A stretch of 64,000 bases of DNA from Neorhizobium huautlense (GTDB lineage Bacteria; Pseudomonadota; Alphaproteobacteria; Rhizobiales; Rhizobiaceae): positions 26,603 to 90,602 of the forward strand of contig NZ_JAUSRF010000023.1 of NCBI RefSeq assembly GCF_030811685.1, read 5' to 3'. Below the pieces are notes generated by a model, which worked only from the letters and a program-made list of their open reading frames with translations, was not told the origin of the DNA and ran no database searches. Shown here piece after piece: positions 42,025 to 49,276 of the stretch. How positions within the stretch are numbered: the first letter of the stretch is position 1; each line of letters opens with the position of its first letter. The position numbers and the translations under genes were made by a program.

Positions 42025-42053
42025 TTGACGCTCCCTCACCTCACGCTTATAAG
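42025..42053 (+). promoter_or_regulatory. Sigma-70 promoter of rplM-rpsI
   Basis: TTGACG, a 17-base spacer, TATAAG. One mismatch in each hexamer; the strongest promoter by eye in the window. Confidence 0.75.
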
Positions 42054-42183
42054 CCGCAGCAGAAATGCGGACCCTCGTGGCCCGCTTTCTTTTTGGTACC
42101 GAACAGGCACCAAGCCAAGCAACAAGAAACGCCCATCCGACGGATTTATCCGCGGTCACGGGTTCAAAAGAAAGAGTAACACC

Positions 42184-42648
42184 ATGTCGACCTTCGTTCA
42201 GAAGCCTGCAGAGGTGGAGAAGAAGTGGATCATCATCGACGCCGAAGGGCTCGTTGTCGGTCGCCTCGCCACCCTCGTTGCCATGCGCCTTCGCGGCAAG
42301 CATAAGGCCACCTACACCCCGCACGTCGACGACGGTGACAATGTCATCATCATCAACGCGGAAAAGTGCGTCTTCACCGGCAAGAAGTATTCCGACAAGA
42401 AGTACTACTGGCACACCGGTCACCCGGGCGGTATCAAGGAGCGCACTGCACGCGCCATCATCGAAGGCCGCTTCCCGGAGCGCGTTCTCGAGAAGGCTAT
42501 CGAGCGCATGATCCCGCGCGGCCCGCTCGGCCGTCGCCAGCTCAAGAACCTGCGCGTCTACGCCGGCTCGAACCATCCTCATGAAGCACAGCAGCCGGTC
42601 GCTCTCGACGTGGCTTCGCTGAACAGCAAGAACGTAAGGAGCGCCTGA
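42184..42648 (+). CDS. rplM: 50S ribosomal protein L13
   Basis: A 154-residue ribosomal protein that binds 23S rRNA early in assembly. It starts MSTFVQKPAEVEKKWIIIDA and has the family blocks VVGRLATLVAMRLRGKHK and GHPGGIKERTARAIIEGRFP followed by MIPRGPLGRRQLKNLRVYAG. AAAGAGTAAC precedes the ATG. It is in an operon with rpsI, two bases downstream. Confidence 0.97.
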   Translation: MSTFVQKPAEVEKKWIIIDAEGLVVGRLATLVAMRLRGKHKATYTPHVDDGDNVIIINAEKCVFTGKKYSDKKYYWHTGHPGGIKERTARAIIEGRFPERVLEKAIERMIPRGPLGRRQLKNLRVYAGSNHPHEAQQPVALDVASLNSKNVRSA

Positions 42649-42650
42649 TA

Positions 42651-43121
42651 ATGGCCGATCTCTCCTCCCTGAAGGACCTCGCTTCGGCCGAAGGTCAGGC
42701 AGCTGCACCGGTTCACGTCCGTAAGGTCGATGCACAGGGCCGCTCCTACGCCACCGGCAAGCGCAAGAACGCCATCGCCCGCGTATGGGTCAAGGCTGGT
42801 TCCGGCAAGATCATCATCAACGGCCGTGACTTCACGACCTACTTCGCCCGTCCGGTTCTGCAGATGATCCTGCAGCAGCCGCTGGTCGCAGCAGCGCGTT
42901 CGGGTCAGTTCGACATCATCGCTACCGTCGCCGGTGGTGGTCTGTCCGGTCAGGCCGGTGCCGTTCGTCACGGTCTCTCGAAGGCCCTCACCTACTTCGA
43001 ACCGGGCCTGCGCTCTGTTCTGAAGAAGGGTGGCTTCCTGACCCGCGACAGCCGCGTTGTCGAGCGTAAGAAGTACGGTAAGGCCAAGGCCCGCCGTTCA
43101 TTCCAGTTCTCGAAGCGTTAA
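42651..43121 (+). CDS. rpsI: 30S ribosomal protein S9
   Basis: A 156-residue small-subunit protein whose C-terminal tail reaches the P-site tRNA. It has a longer N-terminus than E. coli S9 (about 25 extra residues), usual in Alphaproteobacteria. The conserved region runs from YATGKRKNAIARVWVKAGSG to the end, KARRSFQFSKR, with the invariant terminal Lys-Arg. A terminator follows within 30 bases. Confidence 0.97.
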   Translation: MADLSSLKDLASAEGQAAAPVHVRKVDAQGRSYATGKRKNAIARVWVKAGSGKIIINGRDFTTYFARPVLQMILQQPLVAAARSGQFDIIATVAGGGLSGQAGAVRHGLSKALTYFEPGLRSVLKKGGFLTRDSRVVERKKYGKAKARRSFQFSKR

Positions 43122-43146
43122 TCGTTTCAGGAATTATGCTTTTGGA

Positions 43147-43174
43147 AAGGCGGGGCTTCGGCTCCGCCTTTTTT
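43147..43174 (+). terminator. Intrinsic terminator after rpsI
   Basis: AAGGCGGGGC (43147-43156), TTCG loop, GCTCCGCCTT (43161-43170), then TTTT. Confidence 0.9.
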
Positions 43175-43266
43175 CGTTTGCACGGCATCGATCAAGATTT
43201 CGCATTTGCCCATCAACGGATGCTGGCCAAACTGGGTGCGAACCGTTTTCCAAAAAGGGAATCATC

Positions 43267-43611
43267 ATGTCATCCTCCTCCCCCACGCCATTCGCAAAGC
43301 TGCCTGCGCCGCCCTATTACATCGTTGCCTTTTCCTCCTGTCGCACCGAGGGTGACAATGGTTATGGCACCATGGCCGATGCCATGGTGGAACTGGCCAG
43401 TCGGCAACCGGGCTATCTCGGCGTGGAAAGTGCACGCGGAGAAGACGGATTTGGCATCACCAATTCCTACTGGGCGGACGAGGAGAGCATTCGGGCATGG
43501 AAAGCCGTCGTGTCGCATGCGGCGGCCCAGAAGATTGGCCGGGAACGCTGGTATGAAGATTATCAGGTGCGGATTGCACGGGTAGAACGCGCCTACGGTT
43601 TCGACAAATAG
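43267..43611 (+). CDS. Antibiotic biosynthesis monooxygenase (ABM)-fold protein
   Basis: A 114-residue ferredoxin-like protein with PYYIVAFSSCRTEGDNGYGT, the middle LASRQPGYLGVESARGEDGF and GITNSYWADEESIRAWKAVV, matching ABM-family monomers seen next to speB in some rhizobia. Some members are heme-degrading or quinol monooxygenases; the substrate here is unknown. AAAAGGGA precedes the ATG. It lies 8 bases upstream of speB, implying an operon. Confidence 0.8.
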   Translation: MSSSSPTPFAKLPAPPYYIVAFSSCRTEGDNGYGTMADAMVELASRQPGYLGVESARGEDGFGITNSYWADEESIRAWKAVVSHAAAQKIGRERWYEDYQVRIARVERAYGFDK

Positions 43612-43619
43612 GATCGATC

Positions 43620-44570
43620 ATGGCAAGCAAATCCATCGACAATGCCTTTACCGCAAAATCCGCACGCGGGGCGGCGACAGACCCGACCTATGCCGGCGCC
43701 CTCTCCTTCATGCGCCGCCGCTACAGCAAGGATATCGAAGGCGCCGATGCGGTCGTGCTCGGCATTCCCTTCGATGCCGCCGTTTCCAACCGGCCGGGTG
43801 CGCGCTTCGGGGCCCAGGCGATCCGCCGCGCCTCGGCGATTTTCGACAACGATCCGCAATACCCGTTTTCCCGCGACCTTTTCGAAGCGATGGCGGTGGT
43901 GGATTACGGTGATGTGCTGCTGGACTACGGCAACCACCAGAAGACGCCCGCTCTGATCGAGGCGGAGGCGGCAAAGATCATCGCATCCGGCGCGTTCCTT
44001 CTTTCCCTCGGCGGCGATCATTTCGTCACATGGCCACTTCTGAAAGCCCACGCCGCCAAACACGGCCCGCTTGCCCTCGTGCATTTCGATGCCCATCAAG
44101 ATACTTGGGATGATGACGGCGAGCGCATCGACCACGGCTCCTTCGTGGCCCGCGCCGTGCGCGAAGGCGTGATCGACGCGGACCATTCGATCCAGATCGG
44201 TATCCGCACCCATGCGCCGGAGGATTTTGGCATCGAAATCCTGCACGGCTATGAGGTCGAAGACCTGAGCGCGCAGGCGATTGCGGAAAAAATTCTTGCC
44301 CATGTCGGCAACCGGCCCGCCTATCTGACCTTTGATATCGACTGCCTCGATCCGGCTTTTGCGCCCGGCACCGGCACGCCGGTGGCAGGTGGTCCGTCCA
44401 GCGCCAAAATCCTGTCCGTTCTGCGAAAGCTTGGGAGCCTAGATATTCGCGGTGCCGATGTCGTTGAGGTCGCGCCAGCCTATGACCACGCCGATATCAC
44501 CGCCATTGCCGGAGCGACGGTAGCAATGTATATGCTCGGGCTGAAAGCGGAGCGTCTCGCTACGTCTTGA
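43620..44570 (+). CDS. speB: Agmatinase
   Basis: Mn-dependent ureohydrolase that turns agmatine into putrescine and urea (316 residues). Metal motifs are SLGGDHFVTWPLL, VHFDAHQDTWDD and TFDIDCLDPAFAPGTGTPVA, with the catalytic region intact. It starts MASKSIDNAFTAK. Arginase or guanidinobutyrase activity cannot be ruled out from sequence alone, but the length and motifs fit SpeB. It ends 73 bases before argC. Confidence 0.92.
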   Translation: MASKSIDNAFTAKSARGAATDPTYAGALSFMRRRYSKDIEGADAVVLGIPFDAAVSNRPGARFGAQAIRRASAIFDNDPQYPFSRDLFEAMAVVDYGDVLLDYGNHQKTPALIEAEAAKIIASGAFLLSLGGDHFVTWPLLKAHAAKHGPLALVHFDAHQDTWDDDGERIDHGSFVARAVREGVIDADHSIQIGIRTHAPEDFGIEILHGYEVEDLSAQAIAEKILAHVGNRPAYLTFDIDCLDPAFAPGTGTPVAGGPSSAKILSVLRKLGSLDIRGADVVEVAPAYDHADITAIAGATVAMYMLGLKAERLATS

Positions 44571-44643
44571 ATCAATGCATGAACTGGTTGGAAAACGACT
44601 TCCGGCCGCACCGCCAAGCCACTGAAATCATGGGATAACGACA

Positions 44644-45576
44644 ATGGCAGCAAAGATCTTCATCGATGGCGAACACGGTACCACGGGCTTGCAGATCCGC
44701 ACCCGCATGACCGGCCGCCGCGACGTCGAGCTTCTGTCCATCCCGGAAGCGGAGCGCCGCAACGCGGCGATGCGCGAGGATCTGCTCAACAGTGCCGATA
44801 TCGCCATCCTCTGCCTGCCGGACGATGCTTCCAAGGAAGCCGTCTCGATGCTGGCCGGCAACAACAACGTGCGCATCATCGACACGTCGACCGCCTACCG
44901 CGTCGCGCCCGACTGGGCTTATGGTTTTGCCGAACTGGACAAGGGACAGGCGGAAAAGATCCGCTCGGCGCGCCACGTCTCCAATCCGGGTTGCTATCCG
45001 ACCGGCGCGGTTTCGCTGCTGCGTCCACTGCGTGCCGCCGGCCTCCTGCCGGACGGCTATCCGGTCTCGGTCAATGCAGTTTCGGGTTACACCGGTGGCG
45101 GCAAGCAGCTGATCGGCCAGATGGAAGATGCTTCCCGCGAAGATGCCCTCTTCGCCAACAATTTCCTCTATGGCCTGACGCTCAAGCACAAGCACGTGCC
45201 GGAAATGAAAACCCATGGCCTGCTGGACCGCGCCCCTCTTTTCTCGCCGTCGGTCGGTCGTTTTGCGCAGGGCATGATCGTGCAGGTGCCGCTGTTCCTC
45301 GACGATCTCAAGGACGGCGCGACGGTGGAAAAGATCCACGCGACGCTGGTCGATCATTATGCCGGGCAGGACATCGTTTCGGTCGTATCGCTTGAGGAAA
45401 GCGCAAAACTGCCGCGCGTCGATGCGGAAGAACTGGTCGATACCGACCGCATGAAACTGTTCGTGTTCGGCACGCCGGGTGGTGCACATGTCAATCTGGT
45501 GGCGCTGCTCGACAATCTCGGCAAGGGCGCTTCCGGTGCCGCCGTGCAGAACATGGACCTGATGCTGTCCGCGTGA
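44644..45576 (+). CDS. argC: N-acetyl-gamma-glutamyl-phosphate reductase (type 2)
   Basis: NADPH-dependent reductase of arginine synthesis. The 310-residue length marks the short type 2 subfamily. The catalytic Cys is in HVSNPGCYPTGAVSLLRP, the conserved His in LTLKHKHVPEM and the glycine-rich start in FIDGEHGTTGLQIRTR. rplM-rpsI-argC order is common in rhizobia, with speB inserted here. The last base of its TGA is the first of the next gene's ATG (TGATG). Confidence 0.95.
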   Translation: MAAKIFIDGEHGTTGLQIRTRMTGRRDVELLSIPEAERRNAAMREDLLNSADIAILCLPDDASKEAVSMLAGNNNVRIIDTSTAYRVAPDWAYGFAELDKGQAEKIRSARHVSNPGCYPTGAVSLLRPLRAAGLLPDGYPVSVNAVSGYTGGGKQLIGQMEDASREDALFANNFLYGLTLKHKHVPEMKTHGLLDRAPLFSPSVGRFAQGMIVQVPLFLDDLKDGATVEKIHATLVDHYAGQDIVSVVSLEESAKLPRVDAEELVDTDRMKLFVFGTPGGAHVNLVALLDNLGKGASGAAVQNMDLMLSA

Positions 45577-46451
45577 TGGCGGAAGCGAAACCTGCTCTTT
45601 CGGATGCGCTGGCAACACGCTGGCGCATCCGCTCTTTCCACCTGATCGCGGATACGCGCAGCAGTTACGTTTATCGTGTTCAGTGCGATGACCGGACGAA
45701 TGCAATTGTCAAGCAATTGAAGCCGAGCGGCCTGCATGAGCTGCCCGGCTTCGATTTTCTCGATTGGCGTGGCGGCAACGGCACCGTTCGCCTTCTGGAC
45801 CGCACGGAAACGGCAGCCCTGCTGGAAGATGCCGGCATGGTCATGCTGCGCGACTATCGCCTGACGCATGGCGAGGATGCATCAAATGGCGTCGTGGTCG
45901 ATGTCCTGAACAGGCTGCATGCGATTTCATCCGCACCACACCCCGCCGAACTCATGCCGCTGAAACGGCATTTTCAATCGCTCTATGTGCGGGCCGCCGA
46001 CGCCAACGATCCGCTTGCTGACGTCTTTGCCTATTGCACGGCAATGGCCGACGATCTGATCGCCACGCAGGAGAATATTCGGCCACTGCATGGCGACCTG
46101 CATCATGAAAACATCATCGCGGATGCATGCGGCGTCTGGCGTGCCATCGACCCGCAGGGGCTGATCGGCGACCCTGCCTATGATGTGGCAAACATTTTTG
46201 GCAATCCGAACGGCGCCTTTGCCGATATCGTCGATCCGGCCCGGATCATCACGCTTGTCCGGCTTTTCGCCATAACGATCGGCTGCAGCGAGGAAAAGAT
46301 CCTGCGTTACGCCATCGCCCATGCAGGTCTGTCGATCTGCTGGTCATTTGAAGGCGGCGACAGAATTTCCGCCGGCGGCAATGCCAGCGAGCGGCTCGCC
46401 TTTTTCAAGGTGGCAAGGCGCTTGTTGGAGACCGGTGCCGTCAGCGCGTAG
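45576..46451 (+). CDS. APH(6)-like small-molecule kinase
   Basis: A 291-residue phosphotransferase of the aminoglycoside phosphotransferase fold, closest in look to the streptomycin 6-kinase group. The catalytic loop is LHGDLHHENII and the metal-binding loop RAIDPQGLIGDPAYDVANI. Strong conservation next to argC and the native codon use suggest a housekeeping or metabolite kinase rather than acquired resistance. The ATG overlaps the argC stop by one base; its end overlaps the oppositely directed ctaA by 11 bases. Confidence 0.85.
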   Translation: MAEAKPALSDALATRWRIRSFHLIADTRSSYVYRVQCDDRTNAIVKQLKPSGLHELPGFDFLDWRGGNGTVRLLDRTETAALLEDAGMVMLRDYRLTHGEDASNGVVVDVLNRLHAISSAPHPAELMPLKRHFQSLYVRAADANDPLADVFAYCTAMADDLIATQENIRPLHGDLHHENIIADACGVWRAIDPQGLIGDPAYDVANIFGNPNGAFADIVDPARIITLVRLFAITIGCSEEKILRYAIAHAGLSICWSFEGGDRISAGGNASERLAFFKVARRLLETGAVSA

Positions 46452-47541
46452 CGGCGTCCTGGGTCACGACCGGATATTCCCCGACATATCCCCGCCAATG
46501 GGCCACCGCATAACCCAGCACGATCAGCGCGCCGCCCTGATGCGCCAGCGCCAGATCGAGCGGAACCTGCCACAGCAGCGTCAGGATGCCGATCACTGCC
46601 TGTGCGCAGACCAGCGCGAACAGGATGATCGAGCGCGTGGCGTAAACGCTGCTCGGCGCCCTTGAGAGCGTGATCAGCATGTGCACGAGCGTGGCGGCCA
46701 GAATGACGTAGGCGCCGATGCGGTGCACGAACTGCACCGTCTTGTGGTTTTCAAAGAGGTTGATCCACCATGGATCACGGATGAAAAGATCCGCCGGGAT
46801 ATAGGCGCCGTCCATCAGCGGCCAGGTATTGTAGCTCAATCCCGCATCGAGACCCGCGACGAGCGCACCGAGATAGATCTGGAACAGTGCCAGAAAGGCG
46901 ATGCCGCCGGCCGCCCATACCGAATATCGGGTCGGGGCAGCATCGCGACGCTGCGGTGTAAGTCCGCGCATGATCCACACGCAGGCGGCAAAGATCAGAC
47001 AGGCAATGACCAGATGGGTCGCCAGCCGGTATTGCGAGACGCTGACAAGCTTGGTGAGACCGGAGGACACCATCCACCAGCCGATGAAACCCTGAAAGCC
47101 ACCAAGCGCCAGCGTGCCGACCAGCGGCCAACGCACCTGTTTCTCGATACGGCCGGTCAGCCAGAAAAAGGCGAGCGGCAGTGCGAAGATCAGGCCGATG
47201 GCGCGGGCGAGGAAACGATGTGCCCATTCCCACCAGAAGATCGACTTGAAATCCTCGACCGTCATATGACTGTTGAGCTGCTCATATTGCGGAATGCGCT
47301 GGTAGAGCTGGAATTCCTCTTCCCACTCGGCGGCATTGAGCGGCGGAATGACGCCGTGGATCGGCTTCCATTCGGTGATCGACAGGCCGCTGTCGGTCAA
47401 GCGCGTGGCGCCGCCGACAAGAACCAGACAGAAGAGCGTGAGGATGACGAAACCGAGCCACAGGCGCACCGCCTTGCGGTTTTTTGCCACCTTTGTCGTG
47501 GCTGCGGAAAAATCTGCTGCCGTCGTATTCATCACCGACAT
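46441..47541 (-). CDS. ctaA: Heme A synthase
   Basis: Oxidises the C8 methyl group of heme O to make heme A for aa3-type oxidases. It is a 366-residue membrane protein with eight helices in two four-helix repeats. The first repeat holds GGATRLTDSGLSITEWKPIH and WWEWAHRFLARAIGL; the second holds ENHKTVQFVHRIGAYVILAA and LALAHQGGALIVLGYAVAHW. The start is uncertain (47541 or 47532). It overlaps the end of the APH(6)-like gene tail to tail. Confidence 0.94.
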   Translation of the reverse strand: MSVMNTTAADFSAATTKVAKNRKAVRLWLGFVILTLFCLVLVGGATRLTDSGLSITEWKPIHGVIPPLNAAEWEEEFQLYQRIPQYEQLNSHMTVEDFKSIFWWEWAHRFLARAIGLIFALPLAFFWLTGRIEKQVRWPLVGTLALGGFQGFIGWWMVSSGLTKLVSVSQYRLATHLVIACLIFAACVWIMRGLTPQRRDAAPTRYSVWAAGGIAFLALFQIYLGALVAGLDAGLSYNTWPLMDGAYIPADLFIRDPWWINLFENHKTVQFVHRIGAYVILAATLVHMLITLSRAPSSVYATRSIILFALVCAQAVIGILTLLWQVPLDLALAHQGGALIVLGYAVAHWRGYVGEYPVVTQDAATR

Positions 47542-47682
47542 CCGTCTCATCCCTGCTGACCGTGTTTATTAGCGTCTTGCTGCGCGCTTTTGTCCGTTGC
47601 TTTGCCCGATGCCCCCGTGCAAAACAAGTCCTACAGCTTTGCGGCATGCGGTCGCGGCTTGACGGGAGAGCTTGACGAAAAA

Positions 47683-47898
47683 ATGCATCCGCGCCTCAGA
47701 AGCTTCATCGGCACGATCCTCATCATCATTCTGGTGGTTGTCTATGCCGACATTGCCACCACGGTCGCCTCCGCCCTTCTTGCCACCTCGCCATGGTGGG
47801 TGCATTTGCTGTATTTCCTGCTTACAGGCCTGTTGTGGATCCTGCCGGCCATGCTCATCATCAAGTGGATGGCCGGACCTCGCCCGCCCCGCGCCTGA
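47683..47898 (+). CDS. DUF2842 small membrane protein
   Basis: A 71-residue protein with two membrane helices (SFIGTILIIILVVVYADIAT and LLYFLLTGLLWILPAMLI) and a basic C-terminus (KWMAGPRPPRA). It matches DUF2842, an Alphaproteobacterial family of unknown function often found beside ctaA. The ATG at 47683 gives the family length; the frame opens further upstream without a ribosome site. Confidence 0.78.
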   Translation: MHPRLRSFIGTILIIILVVVYADIATTVASALLATSPWWVHLLYFLLTGLLWILPAMLIIKWMAGPRPPRA

Positions 47899-48007
47899 TG
47901 TTTTCAAGGCGTTGACCGCGCCTTAACCACAGGGCCAAATCCCGAAATGCCTGCCCGCGCATAAACCGATTGTTGCAACTCCTTGCCTATGATCGCACGC
48001 GAATGTG

Positions 48008-49273
48008 ATGGCGGAGATGGGCGTGCAGAAGCCGCAACCCGATTTCGAAACGGTATTGGACAGCATGACCGCGCCCGCGGATGCTCTTGTCGTGCCCGCG
48101 CCTTTCCCGATCGATCGGCTGCAGCTCGATCTTGTCGACCGCATGGAAGACATCGAGGCCGATTGGCGTCGGCTGGAGGCCCTGCCCCAGAATTCGCTGC
48201 ATCATGCCTATGACTGGTGCAAGGCTTGGCATCAGGCACAGCAGACGCCCCTGCTGCTGGTGCGTGGCCGCATCGACGGGCGTACCGTAATGATCCTGCC
48301 GCTGGAGGCGGCTCGGGAAAACGGCGCGGTGATTGCGCGGTTCATCGCCATCCGCTTCAACAATTACAACACCGGCCTGCTGGACGAGGATTTTCGTTTT
48401 CTCGATGCTGAAGCGCTTCAGGGGCTGAGGATAAAGCTTGCAATGCTATTGAAGGGCAAGGCCGATCTCGTGACGCTCGGCACGATGCCGTTGCTGTGGC
48501 GCGATATCGCCCATCCCTTTACCGGGCTTTATGCGATCGAAGATGCCAACCACACTTTTCAGATGCCGTTGCTGTCGAGTTTCGAGCAGGCGCTGGCGCA
48601 GGTGAATGCCAAGCGCCGACGCAAGAAATTTCGCGTGCAGGAACGTCGTCTGCTGGAGCGCGGCGGTTATGAGCATGTCATCGCCACCACGGATCGTGAA
48701 AAGCAGGATATCCTGTCGCTGTTTTTTCAGCAGAAAGCGGCTCGTTTCAAACAGCATGGCCTGCCCGACGTGTTCCGGCCGGCAGAGATCAAAACTTTCT
48801 TCCGCAATCTCATTGCCGTTCAGCCAAATGGCCACGACATCCCGCTCGAACTGCATGCCATCCGCCTCAAGGGCGAAGACGATGGCAAGATCGCCGCCAT
48901 ATCAGGCCTGTCGCGCAAGGGTGATCACGTGATCTGCCAGTTCGGCTCGATCGACGACACGCTGGCACCGGAGGCCAGCCCCGGTGAACTGCTGTTCTGG
49001 CTGATGATCAAGCGTGCCAGCGAACAGGGGGTCGCGATTTTCGACTTCGGCATCGGCGACCAGCTTTACAAGCGCAGCTGGTGCACGGTGGAAACCGTGA
49101 CGCATCAGCTGTTGTTGCCGATCACGGTGCGCGGCTGGCTGATGATGGTGATGCTGGCAGCCCGGACCCGCGCCAAGGTGGCGATCAAGAAACGGCCACC
49201 GCTCTATCGTTTCATCCAGAAGATCCGCAGGCGCGGTCAGGCGCCGCAGCCGGCGCCCGCCGAAAACGATTAG
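48008..49273 (+). CDS. CelD/FemAB-like GNAT acyltransferase of the polysaccharide locus
   Basis: A 421-residue protein with the GNAT-like fold of the CelD/BcsL family. The central block KRRRKKFRVQERRLLERGGY and the C-terminal SPGELLFWLMIKRASEQGVA with IFDFGIGDQLYKRSWCTVET are typical. Such proteins are thought to acylate sugars during exopolysaccharide synthesis. It lacks a signal peptide or membrane helices. It lies beside the chain-length gene on the opposite strand. The start may be 48008 or 48017. Confidence 0.85.
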   Translation: MAEMGVQKPQPDFETVLDSMTAPADALVVPAPFPIDRLQLDLVDRMEDIEADWRRLEALPQNSLHHAYDWCKAWHQAQQTPLLLVRGRIDGRTVMILPLEAARENGAVIARFIAIRFNNYNTGLLDEDFRFLDAEALQGLRIKLAMLLKGKADLVTLGTMPLLWRDIAHPFTGLYAIEDANHTFQMPLLSSFEQALAQVNAKRRRKKFRVQERRLLERGGYEHVIATTDREKQDILSLFFQQKAARFKQHGLPDVFRPAEIKTFFRNLIAVQPNGHDIPLELHAIRLKGEDDGKIAAISGLSRKGDHVICQFGSIDDTLAPEASPGELLFWLMIKRASEQGVAIFDFGIGDQLYKRSWCTVETVTHQLLLPITVRGWLMMVMLAARTRAKVAIKKRPPLYRFIQKIRRRGQAPQPAPAEND

Positions 49274-49276
49274 GTT

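Larger units (their letters stand above)
41872..42183. other. Divergent region between the CoA-binding gene and rplM
   Basis: Holds the 26-base palindrome, the strong rplM promoter and a leader of about 125 bases with a short GC hairpin followed by T residues (42066-42096). No gene is supported in it. Confidence 0.5.

Noticed and set aside
41929..42735. Minus-strand open frame of 268 codons over rplM and rpsI
   Set aside because: It is antisense to two certain ribosomal protein genes and has no recognisable domain.
45576..46451. Acquired streptomycin-resistance gene
   Set aside because: Composition and tight coupling to argC point to a native gene; no mobile element is near.
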